Of a stretch of DNA of 20,639 nt, positions 7,664 to 12,420 are shown piece by piece. Made by a program: the position numbers and the translations under genes. The notes beneath the pieces are model-generated. The model ran no database searches and was not told the DNA's origin. It saw nothing but the letters and a program-made list of their open reading frames with translations. Every line of letters begins with the position of its first letter. The first letter of the stretch is position 1. The DNA is taken from the IMG/VR virus record IMGVR_UViG_3300021959_000518, positions 1 to 20,639 of that record; one strand, 5' to 3'. The stretch is from a virus.

Positions 7664-8146
7664 TTAGTCTTCCATAGCAGACAATTGTCTGCCACCACTA
7701 ACTGAACTCTTCCTCTCTTGATAGATTCGTTGTCCAGTTCTTTGCCCTAATGCATCAAGGTCGCCTGCAAGTGATTCGTTTTGCTCTACGTTCCTGTTAG
7801 AATAATAAGCTTTCATCTGCTTATGTTTATCTTCAGGCATTTCGCAAAGCAACATTCCTTCAATTCCAATACAACCTTCCCACTGTCCATGATTTATAGT
7901 TGGGAACAACTTACTTTTCACAGTACTAGCAGGGCGAGCTTCCCACCCTTCACGCATTCTTTTAAATACGTTATCTGGTGTGTCCTTCCCCTGAATCGAG
8001 GTAGCTACCCATCGTTGAACATAACCAGGTCTCGGTTCTGGTGCATCCAACAACGCTGGTGGTGTCCAATGTGTCTGAGGTCTTGACTCCTCGTCTCGAA
8101 CACCTGATCGGGTTTCACTTGCTCTTACATTTCTATTTTCAGCCAT
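7664..8146 (-). CDS. Conserved head-module protein, unknown function
   Basis: The 160-residue protein has a polar, disordered-looking N-terminus (ENRNVRASETRSGVRDEE), then a conserved core with PRPGYVQRWV, IQGKDTPDNVFKRMREGWE and GQWEGCIGIEGMLLCEMPED, and a polar C-terminus. I know this core from proteins encoded between scaffold and capsid genes of marine phages. It carries no recognised enzymatic motif. A good AGGAG site lies inside the 3' end of the scaffold gene, and the ATG is two bases beyond the scaffold stop, so the two are probably translated together. It may assist head assembly. Confidence 0.7.
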   Translation of the reverse strand: MAENRNVRASETRSGVRDEESRPQTHWTPPALLDAPEPRPGYVQRWVATSIQGKDTPDNVFKRMREGWEARPASTVKSKLFPTINHGQWEGCIGIEGMLLCEMPEDKHKQMKAYYSNRNVEQNESLAGDLDALGQRTGQRIYQERKSSVSGGRQLSAMED

Positions 8147-8148
8147 GA

Positions 8149-9072
8149 TTAACTCCTTTGACTTTTCTGTATTTCTGAAGCGTACTTTTTCAAGCCAGCC
8201 TCATCATTAATTCCAAGCTCTCTAGCCATTCGTAACTGATCCTGCGTCATGCGAACCCTATTACCTCTGTACGATGAGCCACCCGTAGTTGGTGATACTA
8301 TTTTTCTACTTTTACTTCTCGTACTTTGGTCGTTACTTGATACTAACTCTGGAAAGACTTTTTGTAAACGACTATTTAATGCACTGTAATATTCATCAGA
8401 ATTTTTGTCATATCCCTCTAAATCTAACTGTACATCAATAGCCCTAGCTGCTGCCGTTTCTCTTTCATATCCTTGTGCATTAAACCATTGGTTTTGTTGC
8501 CACCATCCCATAGCTTTAGGTGGTGCTGGATTGACTGCTGCTTGTTGTGCTCTCCCCACTGTAGGCGACTGCGTTTGTTGTTGTTGCCTAAGTTGGTTTT
8601 GCATTTCGTTAACTCTGACTGCGGCTCTCATATCAGCTAATTGCTCAGAAAATGCTACTTGTGCATCTGTATCACCTTCTTCCACAGCCTTTTTTAAAGC
8701 TTCTTTTGTTAACGAATAACGTCTATCAAAGTCACCTTGTAGTTTAGCGTTTTGTTGTTGCTCAGTTGTGCTTTCAAGTCTTTCAAGTCTAGCTTTAAGG
8801 GTTGCTGTCTCTTCTTGGTATTTCTTTGCTTGTAACTCTGCTTCCCTTCTTTGTGCAGATAACTTACTAAATCTAGCTTGTATAGTTTTGCTAAATTTTT
8901 CTTTTTCTTCTTCTGCTGTTTCTTCTTGACTTTTTTCTTCGACTTCAGATTCAGCTTTAACTTCCTCTTTATCGTCTGCTATTTCAATTTCAAAATCTTC
9001 TTTACTAGCTTTACGCCTAGTTTCCTCGATTTCTTTTTCAATCTCTTCCATTGGATTTGAGTTTTCGTTCAT
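8149..9072 (-). CDS. Capsid scaffolding protein
   Basis: The 307-residue protein is highly charged. An acidic N-terminal region (about 1-60, many Glu and Lys) leads into a long predicted coiled coil (about 60-135) with FSKLSAQRREAELQAKKYQE and TLKARLERLE. A Gln-rich linker follows, then a helical C-terminus with MTQDQLRMARELGINDEAGL. This acidic/coiled-coil/basic-end layout is that of phage scaffold proteins, which fill the prohead and are then removed. A GGGGG ribosome site precedes the ATG. The gene order co-chaperonin, scaffold, conserved protein, decoration, capsid supports the call. No protease domain is seen in it, and no separate prohead protease is encoded nearby. Confidence 0.85.
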   Translation of the reverse strand: MNENSNPMEEIEKEIEETRRKASKEDFEIEIADDKEEVKAESEVEEKSQEETAEEEKEKFSKTIQARFSKLSAQRREAELQAKKYQEETATLKARLERLESTTEQQQNAKLQGDFDRRYSLTKEALKKAVEEGDTDAQVAFSEQLADMRAAVRVNEMQNQLRQQQQTQSPTVGRAQQAAVNPAPPKAMGWWQQNQWFNAQGYERETAAARAIDVQLDLEGYDKNSDEYYSALNSRLQKVFPELVSSNDQSTRSKSRKIVSPTTGGSSYRGNRVRMTQDQLRMARELGINDEAGLKKYASEIQKSQRS

Positions 9073-9084
9073 AACTACCCCCTA

Positions 9085-9492
9085 TTAAACGTATGCTGTT
9101 ACATCTACGCCATTTGGCAAGATGCTTGTAACTTCGTCATCATTGAGCAGTAGAAACCTTACGCCATTTATTGTGAGCTTTTGCCCAGCATATTTGCCAT
9201 AAGTAACTCTATCGCCAACCTTTGGTTTGTTGTAAATACGCCAACTTGCCCCACTTTCTCTTTCTCTGTAAGCAAGTTCACCAATAGCAGCAACAATACC
9301 ATGAGCAGTTAAGTATGCTTCGTTTTCTTTTGCTTTTTCTGGTAAAATAATGCCACTTTTAGTTTTTTGTTTGGCTTGGTTTGGTTGTATTAAGATTTTC
9401 CAACCCATTGGTGTTGGTAGTTGGTGTGAACCGATGGTAGCCTTAGACTCTTCATCAGTGTATAGCTTCGCTACGTCATGTTGATGAGACAT
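9085..9492 (-). CDS. groES: GroES-like co-chaperonin
   Basis: The 135-residue protein has the GroES fold signature. LPTPMGWKILIQPNQA (about 25-40) matches the first beta-hairpin of co-chaperonins. KTKSGIILPEKAKE (about 43-56) matches the mobile loop, with IIL in the place of the GroEL-binding hydrophobic tripeptide. Then come HGIVAAIGE, KVGDRVTYGKYAG and RFLLLNDDEVTSIL, as in GroES. The N-terminus (about 1-24) is an extra extension, and an insert (about 74-88) sits where host proteins have a shorter loop. It would cap host GroEL to help fold capsid or other virion proteins, as T4 gp31 does. It lies directly upstream of the scaffold gene, and GGAGA precedes its ATG. Confidence 0.9.
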   Translation of the reverse strand: MSHQHDVAKLYTDEESKATIGSHQLPTPMGWKILIQPNQAKQKTKSGIILPEKAKENEAYLTAHGIVAAIGELAYRERESGASWRIYNKPKVGDRVTYGKYAGQKLTINGVRFLLLNDDEVTSILPNGVDVTAYV

Positions 9493-9494
9493 GT

Positions 9495-9692
9495 TTATTC
9501 ATCTCCTTGATCTAATTTAGTTAAGGTTTCATCGATAATAGCACAGGCGTCTTCTAATCCTTGTGCTATCCCGACGTCTTTTTGGTATGAATGAAAGTCT
9601 GTTTCTCTACCTTCAATCATCTTCTCTGCTATCGCAGATTTCTGTTCTCGTAGATTGTTCTTTATTCTCTTCAGCAGTTCGATTGTGTTCAT
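9495..9692 (-). CDS. Small conserved phage protein, unknown function
   Basis: The 65-residue product (start MNTIELLKRIKNNLREQKSA) is predicted fully helical and is moderately charged. Its ATG is preceded by GGAGAGG at 9 bases. It ends two bases before the GroES-like start, so it belongs to the head operon. The segment GIAQGLEDACAIIDETLTKL looks like a helical hairpin seen in small phage proteins near head genes. The first 80 bases also code, in another frame, for the end of the 48-residue ORF at 9613-9759. No function can be given. Confidence 0.7.
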   Translation of the reverse strand: MNTIELLKRIKNNLREQKSAIAEKMIEGRETDFHSYQKDVGIAQGLEDACAIIDETLTKLDQGDE

Positions 9693-9759
9693 TTAACTTG
9701 ACCTCTCCAGACATAGATACGCCAGTTACAACAACCTCTACATCTTTATTTTTTTCCAT
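9613..9759 (-). CDS. Possible small ORF (48 aa), overlaps next gene
   Basis: This frame starts with ATG at 9759, preceded by AAGGAAAG, and encodes MEKNKDVEVVVTGVSMSGEV followed by a polar tail. The start lies 14 bases inside the preceding lysine-rich ORF. The 3' half overlaps the 65-residue gene by 80 bases in a different frame, which is unusually long for this compact but otherwise orderly genome. The first 24 residues, outside the overlap, look like a real beta strand segment (VEVVVTGVSMSGEVKL). It may be genuine, or a short peptide whose tail is only the result of a missing stop. A longer version from 9807 lacks a ribosome site. Confidence 0.45.
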   Translation of the reverse strand: MEKNKDVEVVVTGVSMSGEVKLNEHNRTAEENKEQSTRTEICDSREDD

Positions 9760-9817
9760 ACTTCTTTCCTTTTTTCTTGACAACTTTTTTCTTAGTTTTT
9801 TTGCCATACATTTTCAT
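9746..9817 (-). CDS. Tiny lysine-rich protein (23 aa)
   Basis: The ATG at 9817 has an ideal AAGGAGAC ribosome site 7 bases upstream. The 23-residue product starts MKMYGKKTKKKVVKKKGKKY, and more than half of its residues are lysine. Very short lysine-rich peptides of this type recur in marine phage genomes and also occur elsewhere in this window (for example at 18178-18351 and 19778-19918). Possible roles are nucleic-acid neutralisation or binding to acidic host or virion proteins; none is shown. It is the first ORF behind a candidate promoter at 9873-9900. Confidence 0.6.
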   Translation of the reverse strand: MKMYGKKTKKKVVKKKGKKYGKK

Positions 9818-9872
9818 TTTTTTGTCTCCTTTTGACATTAAAGATGGAAATTGTGATCTATTCATGCAAACT

Positions 9873-9900
9873 ATAATAGCTGATATAGAATAAAAGCCAA
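9873..9900 (-). promoter_or_regulatory. Candidate sigma70-type promoter for the head operon
   Basis: On the minus strand TTGGCT (9895-9900) and TATTAT (9873-9878) are separated by 16 bases, upstream of the tiny lysine-rich ORF that opens the head module. The match is four of six bases at -35 and five of six at -10. The gap of 86 bases without a gene is one of the largest in the leftward operons, which supports a regulatory role. In AT-rich DNA such matches also arise by chance. Confidence 0.35.
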
Positions 9901-9903
9901 ATA

Positions 9904-10221
9904 TTATTTTTTTATATCTACAATTGGGTCAGCCATAGGGCTTTCAGAATAAACGTATCCAACTGATTGTTTGATAACTTTCCCATGCTCTATTTCATTG
10001 ATTGCTTTAGGGTCATCTTCAAATACATGACCTCCATCTGTTTCGTCACTATTAGGATTAAGGGCGTCTTTACAAGCTTTTGAAAATTCATAATTAGGGT
10101 AGTTGTTTGCATTAAGGCAGTCAGTGCATGATCTAGGGGCATATCTTTTCTCAACAACTCGCAGTCTAGTGCCACATTGTTTGCAGAAGTCAAATTTATT
10201 TTTCCCAACTGTAGAAGACAT
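9904..10221 (-). CDS. Small zinc-ribbon-like protein
   Basis: The 105-residue protein has C13-x-x-C16 (FCKQCGTRLRV) and C32-x-x-C35 (SCTDCLNANN), a four-cysteine arrangement typical of a zinc ribbon or small treble clef. The rest is acidic and polar (VFEDDPKAINEIEHGKVIKQ) with no further motif. I chose ATG at 10221; a TTG at 10230 closer to AAGGA is also possible and would add three residues. The gene overlaps the 3' end of the endolysin gene by 26 bases. A DNA- or RNA-binding or regulatory role is a guess from the zinc ribbon alone. Confidence 0.65.
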   Translation of the reverse strand: MSSTVGKNKFDFCKQCGTRLRVVEKRYAPRSCTDCLNANNYPNYEFSKACKDALNPNSDETDGGHVFEDDPKAINEIEHGKVIKQSVGYVYSESPMADPIVDIKK

Positions 10222-10672
10222 GATCAGCAATTATCCTTACCTTACGCTTGGCGTCAGCCCAATAAGGTCTAACATAAATTGCATGATAATGTGTGGCATC
10301 TTTCACTAAATCTATATTATCTAAATGCCCTTCATGTATAGACTTAGCTAAATGTAAAGAATATTTCCAAGATTGCAAATCTTTTGGTTTATCTGATTTA
10401 CCATCACACCACCAACTAAACTGACATTTGTTTTTTATTGGCTCATTGTTTTTGTATTTACCTTGTAGGACTACGCCACATATTGTGTTTGGAAACCTTT
10501 CGTCTTTAACCCTATTTATAGTTACCATTGCCACAGCTAACTTGCCCAATGTGGGCTGATTTCGTGCTTCGTGGTATATATTAAGGGCTAAGCAGTTAAC
10601 CTCATCACTGCGACAGTTATGGGCGAACATCGTGACTACTGCTAAGATTGTCAGCGTTAAAAGTATCTTCAT
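10196..10672 (-). CDS. SleB-type cell wall hydrolase (endolysin) with signal sequence
   Basis: The 158-residue protein starts MKILLTLTILAVVTMFAHNC, a short Lys-led hydrophobic segment that looks like a signal peptide or signal anchor. The mature part holds NCLALNIYHEARNQP (about 26-40) with the catalytic-type Glu35, then KLAVAMVTINRVKDERFP, the CQFSWWCDG motif (83-91) and DATHYHAIYVRPYW (125-138). This is the pattern of the SleB/CwlJ-like cell wall hydrolase family, lytic transglycosylases that cleave murein. With secretion the enzyme acts in the periplasm at the end of infection. A GGGAGG ribosome site precedes the ATG. It precedes the zinc-ribbon gene in a small leftward operon behind the divergent promoter at 11253-11281. 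No holin is apparent beside it. Confidence 0.85.
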   Translation of the reverse strand: MKILLTLTILAVVTMFAHNCRSDEVNCLALNIYHEARNQPTLGKLAVAMVTINRVKDERFPNTICGVVLQGKYKNNEPIKNKCQFSWWCDGKSDKPKDLQSWKYSLHLAKSIHEGHLDNIDLVKDATHYHAIYVRPYWADAKRKVRIIADHVFYSWEK

Positions 10673-10707
10673 AATAAACCTCCCAGTCTATTAGATTGTT
10701 TATTTTA

Positions 10708-10923
10708 CTAGTTTTGCCTCCTTGTTTCTACAAAATTAATCACATCTTCCCAATCAAACGAGGTATACATTGTATTATACCCACGTTTTATCATTGTATT
10801 TCTTACCTCAAATGGGATGCCAATGTCAGAATCCCCTTCGCTAGTTATTTCCATATAGTCATGACGATATGTTTTTTCGTCTACCTTTTTCCAATTTATT
10901 GGTATTACTTTTGCTTTTAACAA
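10708..10923 (-). CDS. Hypothetical protein, TTG start
   Basis: The 71-residue product reads MLKAKVIPINWKKVDEKTYR, then a mixed charged domain ending FDWEDVINFVETRRQN. It starts at a TTG with a perfect AGGAGG five bases upstream; that site overlaps the TAG stop of the preceding gene, so translation is likely coupled. No ATG in this frame gives a better start. No membrane segment and no known motif; I do not recognise the family. Confidence 0.65.
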   Translation of the reverse strand: MLKAKVIPINWKKVDEKTYRHDYMEITSEGDSDIGIPFEVRNTMIKRGYNTMYTSFDWEDVINFVETRRQN

Positions 10924-10932
10924 TATTACCTC

Positions 10933-11082
10933 CTATGGTCTGTAAATTACAAATTCAGTTTCTAATTTATGTGCTAACTCTTTTAAAATCTCATAAGCCT
11001 CTTGAGTTTTAGGTGTGCACTTTTCTACACCTTTATCTTCTATTAAATTAGTTATATGAATTAATGCTTGTACTTCTTCCAT
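10933..11082 (-). CDS. Small hypothetical protein (49 aa)
   Basis: The product starts MEEVQALIHITNLIEDKGVE and ends KLETEFVIYRP; it is predicted mostly helical with one Cys. An AAAGGAGGATATTAAT leader gives an excellent ribosome site inside the end of the upstream 41-residue gene, and the two are one base apart (TAAtATG). Its stop lies within the ribosome site of the next gene. The tight packing supports a real gene. Family not recognised. Confidence 0.6.
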   Translation of the reverse strand: MEEVQALIHITNLIEDKGVEKCTPKTQEAYEILKELAHKLETEFVIYRP

Positions 11083-11083
11083 A

Positions 11084-11209
11084 TTAATATCCTCCTTTTG
11101 AAAGTTTCTTGTCGAATTGTCTTTGCTTTTTATTACCTCTTTTCTTTAAAGCCTTTTCCCAACCTCTACTTGTTGAGTGTACTTTTGACTTTCTATCTTT
11201 AACTTTCAT
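11084..11209 (-). CDS. Small basic protein (41 aa), first gene of leftward unit
   Basis: The product begins MKVKDRKSKVHSTSRGWEKA and ends QFDKKLSKGGY; about a third of its residues are Lys or Arg. A GGAG site lies six bases before the ATG, and the candidate promoter at 11253-11281 is just upstream, so this is the first gene of the unit leading to the endolysin. Small basic proteins of this type are common in marine phages, and some may bind nucleic acid. No specific function can be assigned. Confidence 0.6.
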   Translation of the reverse strand: MKVKDRKSKVHSTSRGWEKALKKRGNKKQRQFDKKLSKGGY

Positions 11210-11252
11210 TTTTTACTCCAAATTTTGTTAATCGTTTTTCGTCTATTTAATT

Positions 11253-11281
11253 AATATAATATATGTAAATACATATGTCAA
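11253..11281 (-). promoter_or_regulatory. Sigma70-type promoter, leftward
   Basis: On the minus strand a perfect TTGACA (11276-11281) is followed after 17 bases by TATATT (11253-11258), one mismatch from TATAAT. It lies 44 bases before the 41-residue ORF start, in the largest non-coding stretch of the window. A 16-bp inverted repeat fills its spacer. Confidence 0.75.
11261..11276. promoter_or_regulatory. Inverted repeat, candidate operator
   Basis: ATATGTA and TACATAT form a perfect inverted repeat with 2 bases between the arms. It occupies the spacer between -35 and -10 of the leftward promoter, where a bound dimeric repressor would block RNA polymerase. Because the DNA is AT-rich, a chance palindrome cannot be excluded. 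Confidence 0.45.
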
Positions 11282-11316
11282 CATCTAATTTGGGTTTATT
11301 TAACATTTTTTATGGG

Positions 11317-11345
11317 TTGACATTGTTTTTTGTTTGTGATAGAAT
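11317..11345 (+). promoter_or_regulatory. Sigma70-type promoter, rightward
   Basis: TTGACA (11317-11322), a 17-base spacer and TAGAAT (11340-11345) give a near-consensus promoter 35 bases ahead of the first plus-strand gene. It is back to back with the leftward promoter: 35 bases separate the two -35 boxes. Confidence 0.8.
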
Positions 11346-11379
11346 CATTTCAACGAACAACTAAATAAGGAAAAACAAA

Positions 11380-11613
11380 ATGAGTAAATACAAAAACTTT
11401 CTAATGGATATAGAAGAAACAATTACCAATAACATCACTGTTAATATGGTTTCAGAATCAGAAAATGTTACTGAGTTATTTGATATAACTTGTAATAAAA
11501 TTAAGAAACTTAGCAATGGGCAATTTATCGTAGGTGCATATGACGACATGATTAAGGATGTTTGCCATTGGGCTTGGGATGAGTATTGGTCACGATATAA
11601 GGAGGGTTGCTAA
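11380..11613 (+). CDS. Hypothetical protein, first gene of plus-strand island
   Basis: The 77-residue product starts MSKYKNFLMDIEETITNNIT and ends with an aromatic segment (HWAWDEYWSRYKEG). It is predicted helical and acidic, with two Cys in the second half besides the one at the end. A purine-rich AAGGAAAAAC leader precedes the ATG. The stop overlaps the next start by one base (TAATG), so the two are co-translated. It is the first gene behind the strong rightward promoter and is therefore likely expressed early or constitutively. I do not recognise the family. Confidence 0.7.
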   Translation: MSKYKNFLMDIEETITNNITVNMVSESENVTELFDITCNKIKKLSNGQFIVGAYDDMIKDVCHWAWDEYWSRYKEGC

Positions 11614-12080
11614 TGGAGGTGGATTACAGATATCACGATGGTGGTAGGTCAAAGTATTTTAAAGGTAATGCTGGGGATTGTGTCGTAAGGGCAATCTCCA
11701 TCTCTACCAATATTGACTATAAGGTTATTTATGACGAGTTATACCAACTCAACAAAGACTATAAGAAGTCACGAAATAACAAAGTATCTAAGAAAATGAA
11801 AAGTGCCACACCTAGAAATGGCAATTTTAAAAAGGTGTATCATGATTATATTCTTGGAAAAGGTTATCGATATGTGCCATTGATTAAGTTTGGTTCTAAA
11901 GAGAGGACAAGACTTGACCAACTGAGTAAGCTCAAGAACATTATTGTCTGCATAAACAATCACATGATGACAATGAAAGATAGTATTGTTTACGATACTT
12001 GGGATACTAGGTACTCATATTGGGAAGGTGTCAAAGCTATTAGGACTGTAAACGCTTATTACGAGAGGTTAGAGGCATGA
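11613..12080 (+). CDS. Probable papain-like cysteine peptidase-fold protein
   Basis: The 155-residue protein has GDCVVRAISISTNIDYKVIY (about 21-40), with Cys23 at the start of a helix; INNHMMTMKDSIVYDTWD (about 114-131), with His117 on one strand and Asp128 on the next; and VYHDYILGKGYRYVPLIK between them. The order Cys, His, Asp is that of papain-like and C39-like peptidases and their relatives, and a phage family with GDCVVRA and a later H-x(10)-YDT pattern is known to me as uncharacterised. I placed the start at ATG 11613, seven bases after GGAGG and overlapping the previous stop; a TTG at 11607 is less likely. It could be a protease, amidase or deubiquitinase-like enzyme acting on a host or foreign protein. 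Confidence 0.65.
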   Translation: MEVDYRYHDGGRSKYFKGNAGDCVVRAISISTNIDYKVIYDELYQLNKDYKKSRNNKVSKKMKSATPRNGNFKKVYHDYILGKGYRYVPLIKFGSKERTRLDQLSKLKNIIVCINNHMMTMKDSIVYDTWDTRYSYWEGVKAIRTVNAYYERLEA

Positions 12081-12292
12081 CAATGATGAGTATGATAAAA
12101 GGATACACCTCAGTATTTCAGTGCATAGGTGACGCTTATATCTCTAGAGATGCACAAAGGTTTTATTATGGGTATCTTCTTTGTATTAGAGCTAAGACTA
12201 ATATTAAGGCTTTGCATAAATACTTAATTAATAGACATAACTTTAACAGAATTATTTGTGCCAAGTTGTTAAGAAAGGCTAGGGTAAAATGA
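12077..12292 (+). CDS. Small basic hypothetical protein
   Basis: The 71-residue product (MTMMSMIKGYTSVFQCIGDA...) is rich in Tyr, Arg and Lys and ends LLRKARVK. The start overlaps the peptidase-like stop by four bases (ATGA), a common sign of coupled translation. Several ATG codons follow closely, so the true N-terminus may be a few residues later. No signal peptide or known motif. It is likely co-expressed with its neighbours; function unknown. Confidence 0.65.
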   Translation: MTMMSMIKGYTSVFQCIGDAYISRDAQRFYYGYLLCIRAKTNIKALHKYLINRHNFNRIICAKLLRKARVK

Positions 12293-12420
12293 AAGGTTTT
12301 GTAATTACAATTACGCTTTTATTATCTTTAAGTTCTTGCACCTACAAACACCAAGTATCCAAATGGGATAATAGCGTCTTATTAGGAACGATTGTAGGCA
12401 CTTTAGTAAGTTTGAACTAG
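12289..12420 (+). CDS. Tiny lipoprotein (43 aa)
   Basis: The product starts MKGFVITITLLLSLSSCTYK. A Lys-led hydrophobic stretch ends in the lipobox L-S-S-C with the lipidated Cys at residue 17. The mature part is only about 27 residues and ends in a second hydrophobic run (VLLGTIVGTLVSLN). The start overlaps the previous stop (ATGA). The stop codon shares the palindrome CTAG with the stop of the facing 946-residue gene. Small phage lipoproteins often block superinfection at the outer membrane or act in lysis (Rz1-like). Rz1 proteins are usually proline-rich, which this one is not, so superinfection exclusion is the better guess, but unproven. Confidence 0.7.
   Translation: MKGFVITITLLLSLSSCTYKHQVSKWDNSVLLGTIVGTLVSLN

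Noticed and set aside
8878-9060. Plus-strand Phe-rich ORF
   Set aside because: Antisense of the Glu/Lys-rich start of the scaffold gene; the poly-Phe is only the complement of that.
9760-9807. Longer start (ATG at 9807) for the 48-residue ORF
   Set aside because: The ribosome site fits the ATG at 9817 in another frame; ATG 9807 is too far from it.
9990-10208. Minus-strand ORF of 72 residues inside the zinc-ribbon gene
   Set aside because: Different frame from the Cys-x-x-Cys protein, no ribosome site, no recognisable pattern.
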